Shown piece after piece: positions 34,230 to 42,861 of a stretch of 64,000 bases of DNA. Numbering within the stretch: the stretch's first letter is position 1; each line of letters opens with the position of its first letter. The DNA is from DATBGO01 sp050011895. GTDB taxonomy: Bacteria > Actinomycetota > Actinomycetes > Streptosporangiales > Streptosporangiaceae. The position numbers were made by a program, and so were the translations under genes. The notes under the pieces were generated by a model. It saw only the letters and a program-made list of their open reading frames with translations. It ran no database searches and was not told where the DNA came from. Where the stretch lies: positions 12,852 through 76,851 of the forward strand of contig JBEKIF010000022.1 of the NCBI GenBank assembly GCA_050011895.1. Reading direction: 5' to 3'.

Positions 34230-35198
34230 CTATCCGCCGAGGTCCACCGCCGTCGTGTTCGCACCGCTGATCACGACGGCCAGGTGCTCGTCGGGCCCGG
34301 GTTCATAGCGGCCGGCCAGCAGGGCCGCCAGGGCCGCGCACGCGCCAGGCTCGGCAACCACCCGGAGGCGGTCCCAGAGCAGCTGCTGCGCCCGCCCGAT
34401 CGCCTCGTCGCTGACCAGGACAACCCGCTCGGCATGATGCGAGATCATCAAGAACGTCAGCGCGCCGACCCGCCGCGGCGCGAGCGAGTCCACCGCCACG
34501 CTGCCAGTGACGGCGTCGACAGGGCGGCCAGCCTTCATGGCCTCAGTCATCGTCGGGGCGCCATCCGGCTCAGCGCCGACGACGCGGGCCTGCCCGGCAT
34601 AGGCCCCGGCGATCCCGGATAGCAGGCCGCCGCCGCCGATCCCGGCCAGTACGGTCGTAGCTCCTGGCGCCTGCCGGATGAGTTCCAGTGCCAGGGTTCC
34701 CGCGCCAAGCATCGTCTCTAGCTGGTCGAACGCGTGGACGGGCAGGGCGCCGGATTCGGCTGCCCACTGCTCGCTGAGCGTGAGCGCGTCGGAATAGGTC
34801 GCTCCCTCCACCACGAGATCGGCGCCGTAGCCACGGATCCGGCTGACCTTCGCCGCTGACGAGGCCGTCGGGACGAAGATCCGCGCGGGTATGCCGAGGA
34901 CACCTGCCGCATAGGCGACGGCCGCGCCGTGGTTGCCGCCGGACGCGGCCACGACGCCCGCGGCCGGCACCGGGCGGAGCAGCAGGTTAGCGAACGCGCC
35001 CCGCGCCTTGAACGAGCCAGTGTGCTGAAGCTGCTCCAGCTTGAGGGTCAGCGGCCCGGGAGGCAGGCCAAGCTCAGACCTGTTGAGTTCAATCACTGGC
35101 GTGATACGCAGGAACGGCCGGATCAGCGGCTCCACGGCTTCGATAGCGGCCCGGCTGACGCTGGCAATGCCCGGCACGGCCGGTGTCCCGGCGCTCAT
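34230..35198 (-). CDS. PLP-dependent threonine/serine dehydratase
   Basis: 322-aa fold-type II PLP enzyme. Schiff-base Lys64 is in HTGSFKARGA, the phosphate loop SGGNHG at 86-91, and the Gly-rich loop AGIGGGGLLSGIAGA near 184. It lacks the C-terminal ACT-like regulatory domain of biosynthetic IlvA, so it belongs to the short catabolic threonine ammonia-lyase / hydroxyaspartate dehydratase group; the exact substrate is open. The ATG has AAGGAAGGG upstream. Confidence 0.88.
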   Translation of the reverse strand: MSAGTPAVPGIASVSRAAIEAVEPLIRPFLRITPVIELNRSELGLPPGPLTLKLEQLQHTGSFKARGAFANLLLRPVPAAGVVAASGGNHGAAVAYAAGVLGIPARIFVPTASSAAKVSRIRGYGADLVVEGATYSDALTLSEQWAAESGALPVHAFDQLETMLGAGTLALELIRQAPGATTVLAGIGGGGLLSGIAGAYAGQARVVGAEPDGAPTMTEAMKAGRPVDAVTGSVAVDSLAPRRVGALTFLMISHHAERVVLVSDEAIGRAQQLLWDRLRVVAEPGACAALAALLAGRYEPGPDEHLAVVISGANTTAVDLGG

Positions 35199-35246
35199 AA
35201 CAGCCCTTCCTTAGCCCTGTCCTCAGCCAGTTGATCCATGGCACGT

Positions 35247-35260
35247 TAGCTAATCAGCTA
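35247..35260 (-). promoter_or_regulatory. Small dyad upstream of the threonine dehydratase gene
   Basis: TAGCT-AATC-AGCTA lies 48 bases upstream of the dehydratase start in an AT-richer stretch, a position suited to an operator or promoter. Weak, short signal. Confidence 0.3.
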
Positions 35261-35440
35261 GCTCAAGGCACCGGCAATTCCCGCGGGCCTGCGGGATACC
35301 CTCGTCAGGGCCCGGTCCCGGCCGGGCGGGCGCAGGCCAGAAGCCCCGCTGACGGCCCTGGCGGCCGGCGGCGCCAGAGCACGATCCCCGGCCCGCCGCT
35401 CGATGAGATCGCCTAGTGGACCGGGCCCGTGCTGGGCTCG

Positions 35441-36163
35441 TTACTGCTGGTGCAGGATGAGCAGGAACTCAGCCGCGCCGTGGTCGGCGAGCGAGCCGAG
35501 GAAGCCGAATCCAGATGGTCCCTTGATGCCCCACTGGCGGAACGGCACGGGGATCGATCCTGCTGCCTGCAGCGCTGATCCGTCCCGGCGGCCGGTGATC
35601 GTGACCGTCACCAGGTGCGCCGTCCCGTGCATCGCGAGCTCGCCGGTGGCCGTGGTGGTAATGGTCGCGCCGGAGGTGAAAGCGGGGCCCAGGGTGACCG
35701 GGTGCGCGAGCGTGAACGTCGCTGCCGGGAATTGCGCGGTGTCCAGGCTCTTGGCGAGCTGTGGCTGGGCCTTGCCGCTGACCTTGATGCTGGCCAGGCC
35801 GATGCGGAAGCTGGCGCTGGTGACCTGGTCGATGGAGATGACGATGGTGCCGGTGACGGCGTTGGTCCTGCCGACGACGTCGTTGCTGATCCCAAGGGCG
35901 CTTTCGGGGACGCGGAAGCCCGCCACCGATCCCTGGCCGACCTGCCAGGTGCCGTTCGACGGACCGGATGGTGCTCCGGCGGCGCCTTCGGGCAGCGTGA
36001 GCGGAGCCGGGGCCGGCTGCTTGATGAAGAGTGCGATAGCCGCGACGGCGAGCACGGCGAGCACGGCGATGCCTGCGAGAATCCATCGCAGCGGATGGCG
36101 CCGTCGCGATGACCGACCGTGCCGGTACTGGATACGTGCCTGGGGACCTGCCTCGTTAGTCAC
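35441..36163 (-). CDS. YceI-family protein with N-terminal membrane anchor
   Basis: 240 aa from GTG 36163. One membrane helix at about residues 27-48 (LAGIAVLAVLAVAAIALFI) is preceded by an Arg-rich cytoplasmic tail, so the YceI domain (GTWQVGQGSVAGFRVPE to the end) is probably outside the cell. YceI domains are lipocalin-like barrels that bind isoprenoids or other amphiphiles. Ligand unknown. Divergent from the TetR gene, 230 bases away, so TetR may control it. Confidence 0.9.
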   Translation of the reverse strand: MTNEAGPQARIQYRHGRSSRRRHPLRWILAGIAVLAVLAVAAIALFIKQPAPAPLTLPEGAAGAPSGPSNGTWQVGQGSVAGFRVPESALGISNDVVGRTNAVTGTIVISIDQVTSASFRIGLASIKVSGKAQPQLAKSLDTAQFPAATFTLAHPVTLGPAFTSGATITTTATGELAMHGTAHLVTVTITGRRDGSALQAAGSIPVPFRQWGIKGPSGFGFLGSLADHGAAEFLLILHQQ

Positions 36164-36357
36164 CGCTGATCATCCTTGATCCGGGCCGGGTGCGGGCGTG
36201 CCCGCGCTGGAGTTCCCGCCGGGCGGCGGGCGACGTTGTCGTGCGGGACGACCTGGAAGACGGGCGGCGCTGAGCCGGCCCGCTCGCGGGCCGGGTCCAC
36301 GACTGTCACTCTCCTGGGCCTGGGTACGATTACACTTATGACAGATACCGAACTTGA

Positions 36358-36374
36358 AACTTAGAGTCTAAAGT
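36358..36374. promoter_or_regulatory. Candidate TetR operator dyad
   Basis: AACTTAGAGTCTAAAGT reads as two arms (ACTTAGA and TCTAAAGT) with one extra base in the right arm. It lies 19 bases before the TetR start, between it and the divergent YceI gene. Autoregulation is the natural inference. Confidence 0.4.
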
Positions 36375-36392
36375 CCCGAAAGCTGGTGCCGA

Positions 36393-37256
36393 TTGAGAAA
36401 CGAGGCGCAGGCGGCCACGCCGCCCACGGGCCTTGCCCGCAGGGGCCGTCGGCTGCCGGATCAGGAGACGGAGCGGCGGATGCTCCAGGCGGCCGTGGCC
36501 ATGGTGCACCGCGCCGGCCTGACCGTGAGCCTGGATCACATCAGCTTCGAGGACGTGATCCGCGACGCAGAGGTCTCGCGGAGCTCGGTCTACCGCCGCT
36601 GGCCGTATAAGGACTTGTTCTTCGGTGACCTGGTGAAAGAGCTAGCCAAGGATGGCACCCCGGCGATCGTCAGCGACGAGGTGGAGCTGATCAGGCGCCT
36701 CGTGGCCGGGCACCTGGAGTGGCTCGCCACACCCGAGCTCCGCCACAGCCTCCTCGTTGAGCTATTCCGCCAGCTGGCGCTGTTCGACTTCCAGACTCTC
36801 TGCGGGTCGGCGGAATGGCGGACCTACATCGCCTTGCACGCCACGTTCATGAGCCTGGCCGATGGCGGGCTGCGCGACCAGGTCCAGGTGGCTCTTGCCG
36901 AGTCCGAGCAAGGCCGCATTGCACGCATAGCGAAAGCCTGGGAACACATGGCCAGACTGTTCGGCTACCGGCTGCGGCCCGGGCTCGGCGCCACGTTCGA
37001 GACCGTTGCCACGCTGATGGATGCCACCATGCGCGGACTGGTCATCATGGCCCTGTCCGTGCCCGACATAGCCGCGCACCGGGTACCGGCGCGCCCGTTC
37101 GGGGCCGCAGGCACGGACGCGTGGTCCCTGCCAGCCATGGGCCTCGCCGGCCTCGCCACGGCGTTCCTTGAGCCGGACCCGGCGATCGAGTGGGACGACG
37201 AGCGGCTCGCGAGCGTCCGCCAGGCACTGGCTGCCTTGGTTCTTCCGGACGCGTAA
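36393..37256 (+). CDS. TetR/AcrR-family transcriptional regulator
   Basis: 287 aa from TTG 36393; no good Shine-Dalgarno, so the start is uncertain. The HTH is at about residues 35-80 (FEDVIRDAEVSRSSVYRRWPYKD), with YRRW in place of the usual YRHF. The ligand domain carries no known signature. Its own upstream dyad and the divergent YceI gene suggest local control. Confidence 0.88.
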   Translation: MRNEAQAATPPTGLARRGRRLPDQETERRMLQAAVAMVHRAGLTVSLDHISFEDVIRDAEVSRSSVYRRWPYKDLFFGDLVKELAKDGTPAIVSDEVELIRRLVAGHLEWLATPELRHSLLVELFRQLALFDFQTLCGSAEWRTYIALHATFMSLADGGLRDQVQVALAESEQGRIARIAKAWEHMARLFGYRLRPGLGATFETVATLMDATMRGLVIMALSVPDIAAHRVPARPFGAAGTDAWSLPAMGLAGLATAFLEPDPAIEWDDERLASVRQALAALVLPDA

Positions 37257-37357
37257 AACCGGGCCGATCAGGCGGCAGACTGCTCGGGCCAGGGTGGGCC
37301 GGAGTTGTGAGAGGCGCCAGCCAGGTGCCCGGCTGGGCCGAGGTCAGCACAGCGGCA

Positions 37358-37363
37358 TATCCT
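37358..37363 (+). promoter_or_regulatory. Candidate -10 (TATCCT) of leaderless 70-aa gene
   Basis: TATCCT ends seven bases before ATG 37371; no Shine-Dalgarno is present. Confidence 0.4.
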
Positions 37364-37370
37364 GCGTCTC

Positions 37371-37583
37371 ATGCCGGACCGGCCGCCTGATGCTGCGTGG
37401 CTGAGCCTGGGCGCGGATCCAGGGCTCTGCCGAGCCTGCAGGCATGTGAAGCTCAACCAGACACGGCGGGGCACCGCCTACCTCCGCTGCACGCGCGCCG
37501 CATGGGACATCGCCCTTTCCCGCTACCCGCCTCTCCCAGTCACGCAGTGCGGAGGATTTGAGCGGCGCGAGGGGAAGCCCTAG
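37371..37583 (+). CDS. Small four-cysteine actinobacterial protein
   Basis: 70 aa. Cysteines occur as GLCRACRHVKLNQT, YLRCTRAAW and VTQCGGFE, a C-x2-C-x16-C-x19-C pattern that could bind zinc. WLSLGADPGLC and RRGTAYLRCTRAAWD recur in actinobacterial hypotheticals that I recall, so it is probably a genuine gene. Function unknown. No Shine-Dalgarno; preceded by TATCCT. Confidence 0.75.
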   Translation: MPDRPPDAAWLSLGADPGLCRACRHVKLNQTRRGTAYLRCTRAAWDIALSRYPPLPVTQCGGFERREGKP

Positions 37584-37738
37584 TGCCGCGCCTCCCGCGC
37601 GCCCCGCGCCCACCCGGGGGGCCGGCTGGATGCGCGGGCTGCGGGAATCAGGCTGTCCTGGCCGCTGCGACGCCAATTCTTCGCCGGAGCAGGGGACAGA
37701 ACCCTACGGCCCAGCAATGACAGCCCTGGGCTCACTGG

Positions 37739-38575
37739 TCAGTGCTTCCCGGCGCCCGGCGCGGGCGCCGGGAATACCACGACCCGCCCGCTGGGCTGCG
37801 CCGACTCGGGTCCGCCGAAGTTCTGGCCGACGACGAACAGGTGCGGGTCCTGTCCCCGGCTGAGCGCGCAGGCGAAGGCGCCACGGTCCAGGTTGACCGT
37901 GGCCAGTACCCGGCCGCCCTCGCGCACCCGCACGCAGTGCTGGTTGCCCACGTCGGCGTACCAGACAGCGCCCTCGGCGTCCAAGCAGATCCCGTCTGGG
38001 TGGTCGCCGGGCGTCTGCGCCCACACCCGCCGGTTGCCGAGGCCGCCGTCCGCGCCGATGTCGTATGCCGTGAGCCGGTTGGCATACGACTCAGCAAGAA
38101 TCAGCGTTCCGCGGTCCGGGGTGATCGCCATCCCGTTCGGGAACGCGACGTCGCCGGCGACCTGACGGACATTGCCCTCCGGCGTGGCGAGCACGACAAG
38201 GCCCGGCGCGAACTCGCCGCCGGGGAAGTCGAAGCCGATGGTGTTGACGTAGGCGTTGCCCCGATCATCGACCACGATGTCATTCCACGGCTTGGTCGAT
38301 ACTTCGGACAGTTCAGCATGCGTGACCAGCGACCCGTCTGGCTCACGGCGCAGCAGCCGCCGCTGCGCAGAGTCCACGACCAGCAGCCGCCCGTCCGGGA
38401 GGAAGTCGATGCACATCGGGAACGACGCGACGGTTACGACCACCTGGTGGCTGCCGTCGGTGCCGAGCGCGATCACCTGGTGCGCGCCCCAGTCAGAAAA
38501 CCATAGTCGTCCGTCGTGCCAGCGCGGTGACTCGCCGAACACGATCCCCTCCATCAGGACTTCAGGCACATCCAT
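37739..38575 (-). CDS. SMP-30/gluconolactonase-like beta-propeller hydrolase
   Basis: 278 aa. Metal-site and propeller motifs: GIVFGESPRWHDGRLWFSD near the N-terminus, KPWNDIVVDDRGNAYV mid-protein and HPDGICLDAEGAVWYADV. The family includes lactonases and organophosphatases that need one divalent cation; the substrate is not evident. GGAG lies ten bases before the ATG. Confidence 0.92.
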   Translation of the reverse strand: MDVPEVLMEGIVFGESPRWHDGRLWFSDWGAHQVIALGTDGSHQVVVTVASFPMCIDFLPDGRLLVVDSAQRRLLRREPDGSLVTHAELSEVSTKPWNDIVVDDRGNAYVNTIGFDFPGGEFAPGLVVLATPEGNVRQVAGDVAFPNGMAITPDRGTLILAESYANRLTAYDIGADGGLGNRRVWAQTPGDHPDGICLDAEGAVWYADVGNQHCVRVREGGRVLATVNLDRGAFACALSRGQDPHLFVVGQNFGGPESAQPSGRVVVFPAPAPGAGKH

Positions 38576-38756
38576 CTTGAGTCTCCGTCTCGCCTATGAC
38601 CTGGTAATGCAGACCGCGCCGGGATCGGGAACTCATCGCACACCGCCGGCCACGCCGAGCCGCCGATGGTGTGGCAAGTCTCCTTGTGCCCGGCGGGACT
38701 GGCGGCTCTGCTTCCCTGGGGAGGTGATTCAGGGGCAGGGTGCGAGTGTGCTGGGC

Positions 38757-39206
38757 TTAGTGCTGCAGCCCATCCCATGACCATCGCGGAATGCTCATTC
38801 CCTCGGGAACCTGGTCAGCAGACTCGTGGTAGTGCGACATGGTCGTCGTGGTGGCCCAGGCGAAGTAGTCGTGCAGCACCTGCCGGAGTGGCCCGGCCGC
38901 TTCCAGGCCCGCGTCTTGCATTGCCTGGTCGAAACAGGCGATCGCCCGGCGGTCCATCTCCTCGTGCGGGCCATTGCCGCTGTGGATCCGCACGACCGAG
39001 GTCTCGTCTCCGTAGATGCCAGAGTAGGCGGTGGGGCCGCCGAGGGCCTCGGCCCAGTATGCGGCGAGCCGCTCGCTGTGCTGCGGATGGAATCCATGGC
39101 TGAACGCGTGGCTGACTATCTCGTCGGCCATCACCCGGGAGTGCCAAGCCTCGGCCAGCCGAAGTAGGCCCGCAGTGCCGCCCGCGGCCTCATATACAGT
39201 CTGCAT
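38757..39206 (-). CDS. Group II truncated haemoglobin
   Basis: 149 aa. Globin features: MQTVYEAAGGTAGLLRLAEAWH, FSHGFHPQHSERLAAYWAEALGG with the likely proximal histidine in FHPQHSERL, and a C-terminal WDGL. Group II (TrbO-like) members detoxify NO or peroxide, or bind O2. GGAGGG touches the ATG and is too close for a ribosome site; the CATTCT -10 six bases upstream suggests a leaderless mRNA. Confidence 0.9.
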   Translation of the reverse strand: MQTVYEAAGGTAGLLRLAEAWHSRVMADEIVSHAFSHGFHPQHSERLAAYWAEALGGPTAYSGIYGDETSVVRIHSGNGPHEEMDRRAIACFDQAMQDAGLEAAGPLRQVLHDYFAWATTTTMSHYHESADQVPEGMSIPRWSWDGLQH

Positions 39207-39212
39207 CCCTCC

Positions 39213-39218
39213 AGAATG
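39213..39218 (-). promoter_or_regulatory. Candidate -10 (CATTCT) of leaderless globin transcript
   Basis: On the minus strand CATTCT is followed by GGAGGG and then the ATG at 39206, a gap of six. Confidence 0.35.
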
Positions 39219-39288
39219 CCAGGGCGCGCAAGGCCATCGCGCACGACCGGCCACGCCGGGCCTTCCGCCGGGCGATCTGACTTGAGGC

Positions 39289-39375
39289 ATCCGCGAGCGC
39301 GGCGCGATCCTCACCGAGCTGGGCTGCAGCGCTGAGCGGATCGCCGGCCTGCGCGAGCGCAGGGCGGCCGGCTAG
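39289..39375 (+). pseudogene. C-terminal scrap of a CaiB/BaiF-type CoA-transferase
   Basis: On the + strand 28 codons read IRERGAILTELGCSAERI, then AGLRERRAAG and a TAG stop. This fits the last turn of family III CoA-transferases (xEILxELGxSxxEIxxLRxxG). A TGA lies in frame just upstream and nothing recognisable precedes it, so the rest of the gene is gone. It abuts the crotonase gene tail to tail. Short match, so moderate confidence. Confidence 0.5.
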
Positions 39376-40136
39376 CGGCCAGTGAATACCGGCTTCTCCC
39401 GTGCCAGGTTGGCGGCGATGCCGGTCTTGCTGTCCTCGGTGGCCCACAGCCGGGCCTGCTCGGACAGCTCGCGCTCGAGCACGGCGCGGACTTTCTGGAC
39501 GAGCGGCGCGCGCAGTGTCTGCTTCATCGACTGCACGGCCAGCGGGGCGCGCTCGGCGATCTCGGCGGCCCAGGCGATCGCTTCGCTGCGCTGTGTGCCA
39601 TCGGGCACCAGCCGGTCGGCCAGGCCGGTCTCCAGCGCCTGCTGCCCGTCGATGCGCCGGCTGGCGTAGAGCAGTTCCATCGCCTGCTGCAGCCCGACGA
39701 TCTCGGGCAGTGTGACGCTCAGGCCGAAGCCCTGGTGGAAGCCCAGCGCGGAGAAGTTGGCATGGAATTTCGTCGACGGTGAGGCGACGCGGAAGTCGGC
39801 CGCGCACGCCAGGCCGACGCCGCCGCCGACCGCGGAGCCCTGCACGGCCGCGATGACGGGAATCGCGATCTCGAAGATGCGCACCGCTTCGCGGTACAGC
39901 TCCCGTGCCGCGCGCTCGCGGCCGGTTGTCATCTCGCCGGTGCCGAAGTTGGCGCCGGCGCAGAAGTGCTTGCCCTCCGAGCACAGCACGATCGCCCGCG
40001 TACCGTCGGCCTGCAGATCGGCGGCAGTGTCAGCGATCTGGGCGATCAGCGTGCGGTCGAAGTAGTTGGCCGGCGGCCGGTTGATCTCGATGACGGCGAC
40101 ATGCCCGTCCTCGGTGACGGTGATCTGGTCGGCCAC
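39372..40136 (-). CDS. Crotonase-superfamily protein (enoyl-CoA hydratase/isomerase-like)
   Basis: 254 aa from GTG 40136, two bases after the acyl-CoA dehydrogenase stop. The oxyanion-hole segments HFCAGANFG and GSAVGGGVGLACAADFR are present. Both catalytic glutamates of classical hydratases seem missing: the GGGxE position reads GGGVG, and the PE pair region reads FSALGFHQG. It may therefore be an isomerase, a hydrolase or a retro-aldol/C-C cleaving member rather than a hydratase. Third gene of the dehydrogenase operon. Confidence 0.88.
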   Translation of the reverse strand: MADQITVTEDGHVAVIEINRPPANYFDRTLIAQIADTAADLQADGTRAIVLCSEGKHFCAGANFGTGEMTTGRERAARELYREAVRIFEIAIPVIAAVQGSAVGGGVGLACAADFRVASPSTKFHANFSALGFHQGFGLSVTLPEIVGLQQAMELLYASRRIDGQQALETGLADRLVPDGTQRSEAIAWAAEIAERAPLAVQSMKQTLRAPLVQKVRAVLERELSEQARLWATEDSKTGIAANLAREKPVFTGR

Positions 40137-40138
40137 GG

Positions 40139-41167
40139 TCAGACTCCTACGGTCGAGGCAACGGAGGTGGCAGCGGCGATGATGCCGCCCGAGCGGGCTA
40201 CCGCGGCGCCGAGGCGCAGGTTGAGGCTGGTCTCGTCACCGAACTCGCCCCGCCAGGTGTGCAGGCGGCGGGTGAGGTGCTGCAGCCGGTACTCGCGGGT
40301 CATGCCGATCGCGCCGTGCGCCTGGTGCGCGGCGCGTACGGCCAGCCCGGCGTGCCGGTTGGCCACCGACTTGGTGGCGGCGATTTCCAGCGACGCTGTC
40401 CCGATGGCGGCGGCCCGTCCGGCGCGTTCCACGCACAAGGTGGTGAGGGTGGCGGCCTGCGCGAGTTCGACCAGGTGCATCTGCACCGACTGGAACTGGG
40501 CGATCGGCCTGCCGAACTGCACCCGCTCCTTGATATAGCTGCGGGTGACCTCGTACGCGCCGGTGATGGCGCCGGCGATTTGCGCCGAGCGCAGCAGCGC
40601 CCCGCGCAGCAGCACGTCGTCGGCGCTGACATCGGCGGCGTACGTCTCGGCCGGCACGCCGGACGCGGTGACGAGGTCGCTGGGCAGGCCGGCCAGGTCG
40701 GCGCCCGGCGTCACGTCGAGGGCGGCCGGATCGACCGCGGCCACGCACCCGTCCACGACGGCGACCACCCGGGAGGCGCCGCGCAGCCACGGGACCGCTC
40801 GCGCACCGCCGGTGAGCCGGTCACCGCCCAGGCGCAGCCCGCTCGCGTCGGGGATCACGGTCATCGGGCCGGCGGGTACCTGCGCTCCGCAGGAGGCGAG
40901 CAGCCAGGCAGCCAGGCTGGTCTCGGCCAGTGGCAGCGGCACCGCCCACTGGCCGGCGCCTTGCAGCACGGTGAGCAGCTCGCCCAGCGTCCCGCCGGAG
41001 CCGCCGTTCTCCTCGGCGATGCCGACCAGCGGCAGGCCGAGTTCCCCGGTGGCGTTCCACAGCGCGGCCGACGGCCCGTCCAGCTCGACGGCGGTGATCA
41101 CGTCCGGGCCGAACGTCTCGCGGAAGAACTCATCGACCAGCCCGGTCAGCTCGGGATTCTGGTTCAT
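40139..41167 (-). CDS. Acyl-CoA dehydrogenase subunit, shorter partner
   Basis: 342 aa, with an N-terminal domain that is poorly conserved (AEENGGSGGTLGELLTV) and a C-terminal domain YIKERVQFGRPIAQFQSVQM and AHQAHGAIGMTREYRLQ. Start ATG overlaps the stop of the upstream dehydrogenase (ATGA). Adjacent, unequal dehydrogenase pairs in actinobacteria commonly form alpha2beta2 enzymes acting on sterol side chains or other bulky CoA esters; this is inferred from layout. Confidence 0.88.
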   Translation of the reverse strand: MNQNPELTGLVDEFFRETFGPDVITAVELDGPSAALWNATGELGLPLVGIAEENGGSGGTLGELLTVLQGAGQWAVPLPLAETSLAAWLLASCGAQVPAGPMTVIPDASGLRLGGDRLTGGARAVPWLRGASRVVAVVDGCVAAVDPAALDVTPGADLAGLPSDLVTASGVPAETYAADVSADDVLLRGALLRSAQIAGAITGAYEVTRSYIKERVQFGRPIAQFQSVQMHLVELAQAATLTTLCVERAGRAAAIGTASLEIAATKSVANRHAGLAVRAAHQAHGAIGMTREYRLQHLTRRLHTWRGEFGDETSLNLRLGAAVARSGGIIAAATSVASTVGV

Positions 41168-42294
41168 GCCTGGGTCAGTCCCTTCGCGATGATGTTGCGC
41201 AGGATCTCGGTGGTGCCGCCGCGGATCGTCCATGACGGGCCGGTCAGGATCGCGCGGGCCAGCAGCGACTCCTGCGGGTCCGGTGACGTCAGCTGCGGGG
41301 CGCGGCCGTAGTGGCGGGTGACGATCTCGATGCACTCCTGCTCGAAGCGGGTGGCCATCTCCTTCGCCAGCGCGGCTTCTATCGCCGGCGACAGCCCCTC
41401 ATCGACCATGCGCGCGATCGCCAGCGACATGCCATGGAATGCCCAGCACCGCGCGGTGATCGACCCGAGGTCGGCCTGCGCCCACCCGGGCACCCGCCCG
41501 GAGACGTTCGCCGCCCAGTGCTCGAGCACCGGCATCAGCGACATCCACCGGTCGGCGCCGCCGCGCTCGAGTGCTAGTTCCGCCGTGTTCTGCCCCCACC
41601 CGGCTCCGACCGCGCCCAGCCGCATGCTGTCGGGCACGAAGACGTCCTCGAACGCGACCTCGCAGAACTCCTGCGTGCCGTCGATGAACGGGATCCGCGA
41701 GACCGTCAGCCCGTCCGATGCCGGGTCGACGATGAACTGGGTCAGCCCGCCGTAGCGGTCGCCGGACGTGCGGAACAAGCCGAGGATGTGAGTGGCGACG
41801 TACGCCGCGGTGGTCCAGATTTTGCGGCCGTTGATCACCCAGCCGCGGCCGGCCGGGGTGGCCTTGGCGCGGACCGAGGCGAGGTCGGAGCCGGAGTCCG
41901 GTTCGCTCATGCCGATCGCGAAGCACAGCTCCCCGCGCGCGATGCGGGGCAGGAAGGACCGCTTCTGCTCCGCGGTGCCGTTGGCGGCGATGTTCGGGCC
42001 GGACTGCCGGTCGGCCACCCAGTGGTAGCCCACCGGGGCGCCGACCGCGAGCAGCTCCTCGACGACGACGAGCCGGTCGACGGCGCTCCGCCCGCCGCCG
42101 CCGTACTCCTTCGGCAGCGCCATGCCCAGCCAGCCCTTCGCGCCGAGGTCGAGCGAGAACTGCGGGTCGACGCCGCCGCCCATGCCCAGGCCGAGGGGGT
42201 AGCTGCCCGCGGGCAGGCGTGCGGCAAGGAAGGCACGCACCTCCTCGCGCAGCGCCTGCTCATCCTCGGTCAGCTCGGTGGGATCCAGCCGCAT
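41164..42294 (-). CDS. Acyl-CoA dehydrogenase subunit, full-length partner
   Basis: 376 aa. FAD-binding and middle-domain motifs FAIGMSEPDSGSDLASVRAKA and GWVINGRKIWTT are clear, and the C-terminus ends SWTIRGGTTEILRNIIAKGL. ATG 42294 is preferred because GGAAGG lies seven bases upstream; an ATG at 42309 overlaps that site. First intact gene of the dehydrogenase-dehydrogenase-crotonase operon; a broken CoA-transferase lies immediately upstream. Confidence 0.93.
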   Translation of the reverse strand: MRLDPTELTEDEQALREEVRAFLAARLPAGSYPLGLGMGGGVDPQFSLDLGAKGWLGMALPKEYGGGGRSAVDRLVVVEELLAVGAPVGYHWVADRQSGPNIAANGTAEQKRSFLPRIARGELCFAIGMSEPDSGSDLASVRAKATPAGRGWVINGRKIWTTAAYVATHILGLFRTSGDRYGGLTQFIVDPASDGLTVSRIPFIDGTQEFCEVAFEDVFVPDSMRLGAVGAGWGQNTAELALERGGADRWMSLMPVLEHWAANVSGRVPGWAQADLGSITARCWAFHGMSLAIARMVDEGLSPAIEAALAKEMATRFEQECIEIVTRHYGRAPQLTSPDPQESLLARAILTGPSWTIRGGTTEILRNIIAKGLTQA

Positions 42295-42298
42295 CCGG

Positions 42299-42488
42299 TT
42301 ACCTTCCATTCCCGCTCGACGCGCCGCGCACTTCGCCGATGACGTCCTGTGTGTGCTGGCCGATCAGCGGCGCGGGCCGGCGCAGCCCGCCGGGGCCTTG
42401 CTGAGGACGGGTCGTAGAAGCGCAGTGTCGTGCCGTAGAAAGGCCGTAATGTGGCCGGTAGCTGCCCTGATGCCGGCACCTTCCACAC
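42299..42488 (-). pseudogene. C-terminal remnant of a CoA-transferase with a frameshift
   Basis: Just before the dehydrogenase operon the minus strand reads LRRPAPLIGQHTQDVIGEV, the standard C-terminal signature of CaiB/BaiF family III CoA-transferases, then a TAA stop. The sequence leading into it (TLRPFYGTTLRFYDPSS) is in another frame, with the shift near 42410. No start or catalytic aspartate region is present. It was probably once the first gene of the operon. Confidence 0.6.
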
Positions 42489-42599
42489 ATCCTGGACCGC
42501 GCTTCCGCCCAGAACCCATCCGAAATGTGGCTTGGGGTCTGCGGCCGGACGCCGTGGATCCCGCTTCTTTCTGGGTCGATCGCTAATGGTTCAGCGTTT

Positions 42600-42823
42600 C
42601 CTGGCTGAGCGAAGAATGCAAGCCGACCGAGCAGAGCGGCGTCGTAGGCCAGGACGTAAGCGCTGTAGGCGTCGGCCTGGACCAGGCCCTCAGCCGTGGC
42701 TGCCGTCTTTCGTGCCCGGGTGCGCAGCGGGGCACCGCCGGCTGCCGTCCCAGTCGCGAGTTCCAGCTCCCGCTGGCGGATGAGCTGCTCTACCTCGGCC
42801 TCGCCTAGCTGCCATCTAGCCAT
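42600..42823 (-). pseudogene. N-terminal remnant of a HEPN-like protein
   Basis: ATG 42823 opens MARWQLGEAEVEQLIRQREL; AATAEGLVQADAYSAYVLAY and DAA follow further on, matching the front half of small actinobacterial HEPN proteins (DxxSAYVLAYDAAR). After about residue 63 similarity ends; the conserved C-terminal GxHxxxE and RRxRNxxEY parts are absent, and the frame runs into CoA-transferase sequence. It looks like a deletion fusion scar. The start has no strong ribosome-binding site. Confidence 0.55.
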
Positions 42824-42861
42824 GGTTTGCTGGGTTGCCAGGCTCGATGTGCACGACGAGC

